Below are positions 58,079 to 64,000 of a DNA stretch of 64,000 nt, in pieces. Both the position numbers and the translations under genes were made by a program. The notes below the pieces were generated by a model. That model was given only the letters and a program-made list of their open reading frames with translations. It ran no database searches and had not been told where the DNA came from. Origin of the DNA: Pantoea sp050157905 (GTDB lineage: Bacteria; Pseudomonadota; Gammaproteobacteria; Enterobacterales; Enterobacteriaceae). Location of the stretch: contig NZ_JBKIWZ010000001.1 in assembly GCF_050157905.1 (NCBI RefSeq), forward strand, positions 1,674,001-1,738,000. The letters are read 5' to 3'. Numbering within the stretch: the stretch's first letter is position 1; each line of letters opens with the position of its first letter.

Positions 58079-59059
58079 TCAGCTCACATGATGACGGGTA
58101 CGGTATTTGTCGATCAGCACTGCGATGATGATTACCGCTCCCTTAATCACCAGCTGCCAGAAATAGGAGACGCCCATCAGCGTCATGCCGTTATTCAGTG
58201 TGGCGATAATCAGCGCGCCGATCAGCGTGCCGGTGATGGTGCCGATCCCCCCGACAAAACTGGTGCCGCCGAGGATCACCGCCGCAATCGCATCCAGCTC
58301 ATAACCGACACCCAGGTTTCCGTTGGCGCTGTAAAGGCGTGAGGCGCTCATTAAGCCGCCCAGCCCCGACAGCAGGCCGCTCATGCCATAGACAAACAGC
58401 AGCACAACGCTCACCTTGATGCCGGTCAGCCGGGCCGCCTGGATATTGCCGCCGACCGCGTAGATATGGACGCCCAGCGTGGTGCGGCGCAGGATGAACC
58501 AGCAGATGGCGATGACCGCAAAAGCGATCACAATCAGCCACGGCACCGGCCCGAGATAACCGTTGCCGATCCATTCAAAATTAATATCGGAGTTGATTAC
58601 CGTGGTGCCATTTGCCAGCAGATACGCGGCGCCGCGCAGCGCGGTGTAGGTGCCCAGCGTCACAATAAAAGGCGGCAGTCCAGCCCAGGCGACCAGGATG
58701 CCGTTGAACAGCCCCATAATCAGACCCGCGCCCAGCGCCATCGGGATAGTCAGGGAGGCGAGCATCGGGTCGAGCGATGCCACCAGCGCCACCACCGCCG
58801 TCGTACCCAGCATCGACCCTACCGACAGATCGATGCCGCCGGTCAGGATCACAAAGGTCATGCCTGCCGCCAGCACGATGTTGATCGACGCCTGGCGGGT
58901 AATGTTGAGCAGGTTCGCTTCGGTAAAGAAATTGGGGGTGATGAAGCCAAATACCGCGACAATCAGGATCAGAATCGGCAGGATCCCTACCGTCTGCAGC
59001 AGATCGCCCATCAGGGCACGTTTCAGCGTCGGGGCTTTAGTGCGGGCCAGTTGAGTCAT
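58079..59059 (-). CDS. Sugar ABC transporter permease, RbsC-like
   Basis: A 326-residue inner membrane permease (BPD_transp_2 family) with about ten membrane segments. Signatures are NILRQAS-like LLNITRQASINIVLAAGMTFVILTGGIDLSVGSMLG and the cytoplasmic loop ELDAIAAVILGGTSFVGGIGTITGTLIGALII, the EAA-like contact to the ATPase. The start at 59059 (MTQLARTKAPTLKR) follows AAGGAGACC; the longer frame would overlap the ATPase gene. 10 bp behind the ATPase stop. Confidence 0.93.
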   Translation of the reverse strand: MTQLARTKAPTLKRALMGDLLQTVGILPILILIVAVFGFITPNFFTEANLLNITRQASINIVLAAGMTFVILTGGIDLSVGSMLGTTAVVALVASLDPMLASLTIPMALGAGLIMGLFNGILVAWAGLPPFIVTLGTYTALRGAAYLLANGTTVINSDINFEWIGNGYLGPVPWLIVIAFAVIAICWFILRRTTLGVHIYAVGGNIQAARLTGIKVSVVLLFVYGMSGLLSGLGGLMSASRLYSANGNLGVGYELDAIAAVILGGTSFVGGIGTITGTLIGALIIATLNNGMTLMGVSYFWQLVIKGAVIIIAVLIDKYRTRHHVS

Positions 59060-59069
59060 CGTGGTCTCC

Positions 59070-60584
59070 TTAAATTTCGCTGGCTGACGCGCTGTGCGCA
59101 CCGGTCGCCAGCGTCATAATATTTTCCTGACTGATGTGACTGCCCTCCAGCTCACCGACGATGGTGCCTTCATGCATCACGTAAACGCGGTCGCTCATTC
59201 CAACCACTTCCGGCAGCTCACTGGAGATCATCAGAATCGCTACGCCCTGTCGCGCCATCTGCTGCATCATCCGGTAGATCTCGCTTTTGGCTCCGACATC
59301 GACGCCACGGGTCGGCTCATCCAGGATCAGAATGCGCGGCCCAATCGCCACCCAGCGCGAGATCAGCAGCTTCTGCTGATTACCGCCAGACAGCCCGCCA
59401 GCCCGGACCTGGGCGTGCGGCACACGGATATTCAGCGAGGCGATCGCTTCACTGGCGATGCTCTGGCCTTTGCGGCGGTTCAGCATCCCGTAACTGGCGT
59501 CCCGCTCCAGCGTCGCCATCACAATGTTCTCCTGTGCCGCCATCTCCAGAAACAGCCCCTGCTCTTTGCGGTTTTCGGTGAGGAAGCCGATGCCGCGTGC
59601 AATCGCGTCGCGCGGCGACTGGATGGTGACCTTCTCGCCGTCTATCCAGATCTCGCCCTCCTTCGGCTTGTGAACCCCGAAGATCAGCTGCGCCAGTTCG
59701 CTGCGCCCTGCGCCCACCAGCCCGGCCAGCGCCACGATCTCGCCGGCCCGCACCGCCAGACTGCTGGGATGCACTTTGCCGCCGTCGGTCAGATGATTGA
59801 CCGCCAGCCGGATATCACCGAACGCAATGGTGCGATCTTTGTTAAACAGGTCGCTGAGCGGCCGTCCCACCATCATCCGCACCAGTTCGCTGGCGTTGAG
59901 TTGTTCGCGCGTCAGGCTGCCGACATACTCCCCGTCGCGCAGTACGCTGACGCGGTCAGAAAGCTCATACACTTCCGCCATGCGGTGGCTGATATAGATG
60001 ATGGCCATGCCTTCGCTGCGCAGGCGTTTAATCAGGGCAAAAAGCTGCTCGGTTTCCCGGTTAGAGAGCGCGGCGGTCGGCTCATCCATCACCAGAATGC
60101 GGCTGTTGCGCTGCAGCGCACGGGCAATTTCCACCTGCTGCTGCTCGGCGATGCTTAACCGACTAACGAGATCCCAGGCGCTGAACTGCGCGCCGAGCCG
60201 GTCGATGACCCGCTGCGCCTCCTCCGCCATCGCCCGCCGTCTGACCAGCCCGCCCGGCGCGATTTCGCTGCCCAGAAAGATGTTTTCCGCCACCGTCAGG
60301 TTGGGTGCCAGATTTATCTCCTGGTAGATCAGCGTGATCCCGGCGGCCAGCGCCTCTTTCGGCCCTTTCAGGGCGTAAGGCTGGCCCTCAATCAGAATTT
60401 CCCCGCTGCTGGCGGTATAAGCACCGGCCAGAATTTTCATCAACGTGCTTTTTCCTGCCCCGTTCTCTCCCATCAGCGCGTGGACCTCGCCGGGCCAGAC
60501 CGTGAGATCGACGCCTTTCAGGGCATAAAAACTGCCGAAGCGCCGGGTAATGCCCCGCATTTCCAGTATGGGTCTGGCTGTCAT
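59070..60584 (-). CDS. Sugar ABC transporter ATP-binding protein, RbsA-like
   Basis: A 504-residue tandem ATPase of the ribose/galactose importer class. The first domain has Walker A GENGAGKST (39-47), signature LSIAEQQQVEIARAL and Walker B ILVMDEPTAAL. The second has a degenerate Walker A (GLVGAGRSE), signature LSGGNQQKLLISRW and ILILDEPTRGVD. This asymmetry is normal for RbsA-type proteins. First gene of the minus-strand operon ATPase-permease-binding protein-isomerase. Divergent from the hybrid kinase gene, with 146 bp between, where the operon promoter must be. Confidence 0.94.
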   Translation of the reverse strand: MTARPILEMRGITRRFGSFYALKGVDLTVWPGEVHALMGENGAGKSTLMKILAGAYTASSGEILIEGQPYALKGPKEALAAGITLIYQEINLAPNLTVAENIFLGSEIAPGGLVRRRAMAEEAQRVIDRLGAQFSAWDLVSRLSIAEQQQVEIARALQRNSRILVMDEPTAALSNRETEQLFALIKRLRSEGMAIIYISHRMAEVYELSDRVSVLRDGEYVGSLTREQLNASELVRMMVGRPLSDLFNKDRTIAFGDIRLAVNHLTDGGKVHPSSLAVRAGEIVALAGLVGAGRSELAQLIFGVHKPKEGEIWIDGEKVTIQSPRDAIARGIGFLTENRKEQGLFLEMAAQENIVMATLERDASYGMLNRRKGQSIASEAIASLNIRVPHAQVRAGGLSGGNQQKLLISRWVAIGPRILILDEPTRGVDVGAKSEIYRMMQQMARQGVAILMISSELPEVVGMSDRVYVMHEGTIVGELEGSHISQENIMTLATGAHSASASEI

Positions 60585-60730
60585 CGCCTCGCTCCTGTCG
60601 ACTGTGGATAGCCGCAGTAAAGCAGCGCCAGATAAATGGAAAATGTCAGCCGCCGTTCACATTTGTCATAAAGCGCGGCCTGGCCACTCCTATACTCGCC
60701 CCACTGTTGCCGTGATAAAGAGGTCGTGGG
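60585..60730. promoter_or_regulatory. Divergent promoter region of sugar operon and hybrid kinase gene
   Basis: 146 bp between two divergent genes. A TTTGTCATAAAG... stretch near 60661 is AT-rich and may hold promoters. It is the obvious place for the response-regulator site, but I could not identify a repeat with confidence. Confidence 0.45.
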
Positions 60731-63340
60731 ATGCAGCACAGTTATCCGTGGCAGGCCGGGGCGCGTGGGCGCCTGCTGCTGTTCAATCTGCTGGTGGTGC
60801 TGGTCACACTGATGGTCAGCGTGGTGGCAATTGTAGGCTTCCGGCATGCCGGGACGATTCAGGAGCAGGCTCAGGCGCAGACACTGGCAGACATGAACGG
60901 CAGCCTGGCGCTGGCGCGGGACACGGCTAACGTCGCAACGGCGGCGGTCCGGCTGTCGCAGGTGGTCGGGGCGCTGGAATATCAGAGCGAATCGCAGCGG
61001 CTGCAGCAGAATCAGCAGGCGCTGCAGCAGTCCCTGAGCCTGCTGGCCAGCGCGCCGCTGGCGGCCCGTCAGCCCGAGCGCCTCGCCCGGATCCGAGCGC
61101 GCAGCCTGATGCTGGAACAGACCATCAACCGCCTGCTGCTGACCGGCCATCAGCGCCACCTGCAGCGTAACACGATGCTGAGCGACCTCTGGCAGGCACA
61201 GATTCTGCTCAGCCATATCAGCCTGCTGGTACAGCGTGAGCAGCAGCCCTTGCCGGATGCTGCGCTGCGCCAACAGACTGAACGGCTGATAACCATCGCG
61301 ATCCGCACACCGTCGCCCATCGCGGTCATTGAGCAGCTTCAGCAGTTAATGACCGCGTGGCGCGCCGTGCCGCTGGCTGGCGTGACCGGCGAAAAAGTGC
61401 AGCGGCTGCTGGAAACCCAGCAGCGTCTGCTGCCGCTGGCAGAAGCGCTGGAGCAGAGCGATCTGGCGATCGCCTACGCCACCTATCGGATCAAGGCACT
61501 GGTAGCAATGCTGAATGATGATATCAGCGCCTCGGTGCAGCAGGTGGCGCAGCAGAGCGAGGCGCGAACGCTGGCCACCCATCGCGAGCTGGATTCAATC
61601 ATCGGGTTTATCGCGCTGTTTGTGCTGCTGGCGCTGGCGATCACCGGCTATGCCGGGATCTATATCTACCGCAATCTGGGGTCAGGCCTGACGGCGATTG
61701 CCGGTGCAATGACGCGTCTGGCACAGGGCGAGCAGAACGTCAGCGTACCGGGGGTACAGCGCCGCGATGAACTGGGCGAACTGGCGCGCGCCTTTAACGT
61801 CTTTGCGCGCAATACCGCCTCGCTGGCGCACACTTCGCGGCTGCTCAAAGAGAAAAGTAACCAGCTGGAATCAACATTTCTGGCGATGCGCGATGGTTTT
61901 GCCCTGTTCGACAACGGCGGTCAGCTGGTGGTGTGGAACGCTCAGTATGCGGAGCTGCTCGGCATTGCGCCGCGCGCGCTGCATCGCGGCGTCCACTATC
62001 AGCAGCTGCTGTCCCCGCTGGCGGTGGATCTGCACGATCCGGGCGAGCCGCAGGAGATCCGGCTGGCCGATGGCCGCACGCTGGAGCTGCGCTTCAGCCC
62101 GATTCCGCGCCGTGGCATGGTCAACACCGTTCTGGATCGCACCTCGCGGAAAACCCTGGAAGAGGCGCTGCAGCACAGCCAGAAGATGAAGGCGGTCGGG
62201 CAGCTGACCGGCGGGCTGGCGCACGATTTCAATAACCTGCTGGCGGTGATTATCGGCAGTCTGGCGCTGACCGAGGGCCAGCTGATGCCCGGCCCGCTGG
62301 CCAGCCGGATTGAGCGGGCGCGTCAGGCCGCCGACCGCGCGGCCCAGCTGACCCAGCGGCTGCTGGCCTTTTCACGCAAACAGGCCCTCTTCCCCCGTTC
62401 GGTGTCGGTGGTGACGCTGGTGGATAACCTGCAGGGGCTGTTACAGCACTCCCTGCTGCCAGGACAGCAGCTGATTATTGATGCGCAGCGTCCCGGCTGG
62501 CCCGCCTGGATTGATGCCGGTCAGCTGGAGAATGCGCTGATCAATCTGGTGGTCAACGCCCGCGATGCAATGCACCAGCAGAGTGGCGACATCCGGCTGC
62601 GCATCTGGAATCAGCGGCGGACAGAGGGGACTGAAAAACGTGACAGCGTCACAATCGAAGTAATCGACCACGGCTGCGGCATGTCAGCCGCCGTGCGCGA
62701 ACAGGTGTTTGAACCGTTTTTCACCACCAAAGCGACCGGCAGCGGCAGCGGCAGCGGACTGGGACTGTCAATGGTTTATGGTTTTGTGCGGCAGTCGGGC
62801 GGACAGATCGAACTGGAAACCGCGCCCGGCCAGGGCACCACGGTCAGGCTGCTTCTGCCGCGCGCGGCGGAAACCGCTGTGACGCCAGCGATCGCCCCGC
62901 CCCCGCCTGCGCCCGATGAGGTCGGCAACAACCGGCTGGTGCTGGTGCTGGATGATGAACCGGCGGTGCGCCAGACGCTGTGTGAGCATCTGCATCAACT
63001 GGGTTATCTGACGCTGGAGTGCGGTGATGGTGAAGAGGCGCTGGCGCTGCTGCGCCAGACCCCCGATATTGACCTGCTGATTAGCGACCTGATGCTGCCC
63101 GGCGAGATTAACGGTGCGGAGGTGATTCGCCAGGCGCAGCAGAACTGGCCGCAGCTGGCGACGCTGCTCATCAGCGGTCAGGACCTGCGCCACCAGCCGG
63201 TAACGCTGCCGCTGTGTGAACGGCTGGCGAAACCCTGGCAGCAGACTCAGCTGATAGAGGCGCTGCAGCGCGCCTGGCAGCGCAGCGAGCGGCTTAACCG
63301 CGCGCGGCTGGCTGCCACAGTGGCACCGGCGTCCCGCTGA
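60731..63340 (+). CDS. Hybrid sensor histidine kinase with PAS and receiver domains
   Basis: An 869-residue membrane kinase. Transmembrane segment 1 lies at about 14-38 (LLLFNLLVVLVTLMVSVVAIVGF), then about 250 periplasmic residues, mostly helical. The second segment is near 292-315 (IIGFIALFVLLALAITGYAGIYIY), followed by HAMP, a PAS domain (MRDGFALFDNGGQLVVWNAQYAELLG), and the HisKA box with His498 (GGLAHDFNNLLAVIIGSL). HATPase follows with N box NALINLVVNARDAM and G boxes (GCGMS, GSGSGLGLSMVYGFV). A C-terminal receiver domain has Asp786 (LLISDLMLPG). A separate OmpR-type regulator is encoded at 55328, on the other side of the transporter operon. The 3' end overlaps the convergent phnE-like gene by 47 bp. 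Confidence 0.92.
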   Translation: MQHSYPWQAGARGRLLLFNLLVVLVTLMVSVVAIVGFRHAGTIQEQAQAQTLADMNGSLALARDTANVATAAVRLSQVVGALEYQSESQRLQQNQQALQQSLSLLASAPLAARQPERLARIRARSLMLEQTINRLLLTGHQRHLQRNTMLSDLWQAQILLSHISLLVQREQQPLPDAALRQQTERLITIAIRTPSPIAVIEQLQQLMTAWRAVPLAGVTGEKVQRLLETQQRLLPLAEALEQSDLAIAYATYRIKALVAMLNDDISASVQQVAQQSEARTLATHRELDSIIGFIALFVLLALAITGYAGIYIYRNLGSGLTAIAGAMTRLAQGEQNVSVPGVQRRDELGELARAFNVFARNTASLAHTSRLLKEKSNQLESTFLAMRDGFALFDNGGQLVVWNAQYAELLGIAPRALHRGVHYQQLLSPLAVDLHDPGEPQEIRLADGRTLELRFSPIPRRGMVNTVLDRTSRKTLEEALQHSQKMKAVGQLTGGLAHDFNNLLAVIIGSLALTEGQLMPGPLASRIERARQAADRAAQLTQRLLAFSRKQALFPRSVSVVTLVDNLQGLLQHSLLPGQQLIIDAQRPGWPAWIDAGQLENALINLVVNARDAMHQQSGDIRLRIWNQRRTEGTEKRDSVTIEVIDHGCGMSAAVREQVFEPFFTTKATGSGSGSGLGLSMVYGFVRQSGGQIELETAPGQGTTVRLLLPRAAETAVTPAIAPPPPAPDEVGNNRLVLVLDDEPAVRQTLCEHLHQLGYLTLECGDGEEALALLRQTPDIDLLISDLMLPGEINGAEVIRQAQQNWPQLATLLISGQDLRHQPVTLPLCERLAKPWQQTQLIEALQRAWQRSERLNRARLAATVAPASR

Positions 63341-64000
63341 TGTAACGTTTACGCAGGCGGCTGGAGATCACATCCATCACCATCACCACCACCACCAGAA
63401 TCAGCGTCAGGAACATCACCACATCCCAGTTCCACAGCCGCATGTTTTCGGCATAAACGAGGCCGACCCCGCCTGCGCCGACGAAACCCAGCACTGCCGC
63501 CGAGCGGGTATTGGACTCGATCTGGTAGAGGCTCAGCGCCAGAAACTGCGGGAAGGACTGGGTGAAAATGCCGAACCGGTGCTTCTGCAGGCTGTTGGCG
63601 CCGACGGCACTCAGCCCGCGTCCCGGCGAACGCTCCACCGCTTCGTGCCCTTCGGCGTAGAGCTTACCGAGCAGACCGACATCCTGCAGGATAATCGCGA
63701 GCACCCCGGCCAGCGGCCCCATCCCGACCGCCCGGACGAAGATCAGCCCCAGATCGCCATGTCGATGCCGCGCAGCACGTCGAACAGACGCCGCATCAGG
63801 AACGCCAGCGGTCTGGCGGCGCGGTCGTGCATCACGTTTCGCGCCGCCAGAAACGACAACGGCAGGGCCAGCAGTGAAGCAGTCAGCGTGCCGGCAAACA
63901 CGATCCCCAGGGTGATGCCGACCTGAGACAGATAGTAGCCAAAGGGCCAGCTGGCGAACTCATGCCAGACAAACATCCGCAGAAAATAGTGTCCCAGCTG
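63294..64000 (-). pseudogene. phnE: PhnE-type phosphonate ABC permease, frameshifted and partial
   Basis: Permease gene of a phosphonate/phosphite ABC importer, entering from the right edge. The first frame reads ...WHEFASWPFGYYLSQVGITLGIVFAGTLTASLLALPLSFLAARNVM...RRLFDVLRGIDMAIWG and then stops. The rest continues in another frame: LIFVRAVGMGPLAGVLAIILQDVGLLGKLYAEGHEAVE...SLYQIESNTRSAAVLGFVGAGGVG...SSRLRKRYI. One more G in the G-run complementary to 63747-63750 would restore an unbroken PhnE. So this is a true single-base deletion, or a sequencing error in a homopolymer. The C-terminal end runs 47 bp into the kinase gene on the other strand. Confidence 0.8.

Noticed and set aside
59094..60158. 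354-codon plus-strand open frame opposite the sugar ATPase gene
   Set aside because: Shadow of the RbsA-like gene, rich in His/Arg/Gln, no motif.

Overview
The window is chromosomal DNA of a gamma-proteobacterium of the Erwiniaceae, most probably Pantoea or a close relative. The evidence is gene content and order: a complete fliE-fliR flagellar block followed by rcsA, dsrB, yodD, yedP, yodC, yedI, vsr, dcm and yedJ. E. coli K-12 has nearly the same string, but here a glucosyl-3-phosphoglycerate synthase takes the place of the diguanylate cyclase gene (dgcQ/yedQ). mtfA, tRNA-Asn, yeeO and amn also form the neighbourhood familiar from enterics. Species level cannot be fixed from the sequence alone.

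Layout. 1-6383: decayed prophage remnant with tail fibre (carrying a frameshift at a classic A_AAA_AAG slip site), DUF2612 protein, baseplate J, wedge and spike genes, a PH-domain cargo gene with its own terminator, two broken genes, and a tyrosine integrase that abuts the truncated hub gene. 6415-17704: flagellar basal body and type III export genes, fliE on the minus strand and fliF-fliR on the plus strand in tightly overlapping order. 18332-20815: capsule/flagella regulator rcsA behind a putative RcsAB box, then a chemoreceptor behind a good sigma-28 promoter. 20960-29335: small stress and envelope genes, a DsrA-like small RNA, a two-gene glucosylglycerate (compatible solute) operon, and the Vsr/Dcm methylation-repair pair. 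29947-31745: phage-type ASCH-like gene, mtfA and tRNA-Asn with a strong promoter and terminator.

31786-47356 is an accessory island beside tRNA-Asn. It holds a scar of gene fragments, then a complete contact-dependent inhibition locus (cdiB-cdiA-cdiI, transcribed leftwards). CdiA has about 4,080 residues, a VENN boundary and a C-terminal nucleic-acid-deaminase-like toxin with HAE and CxxC motifs. The next gene, 2 bp away, is the probable immunity gene. 48022-52621: periplasmic lactonase-like propeller, MATE exporter yeeO and AMP nucleosidase amn. 52756-53493 is a GC-rich, gene-free element with long inverted arms.

53607-63340: a purine permease of the NCS2 family with two PurR-like boxes upstream, then a sugar cluster. 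In it a D-lyxose isomerase gene and an Rbs-type ABC transporter (binding protein, permease, ATPase) are flanked by an OmpR-type response regulator on one side and a hybrid histidine kinase on the other, suggesting a regulated pentose uptake unit. The window ends inside a PhnE-type permease gene broken by one frameshift. I saw no CRISPR array, rRNA gene or complete insertion sequence. All assignments come from reading the sequence; no database search was run.
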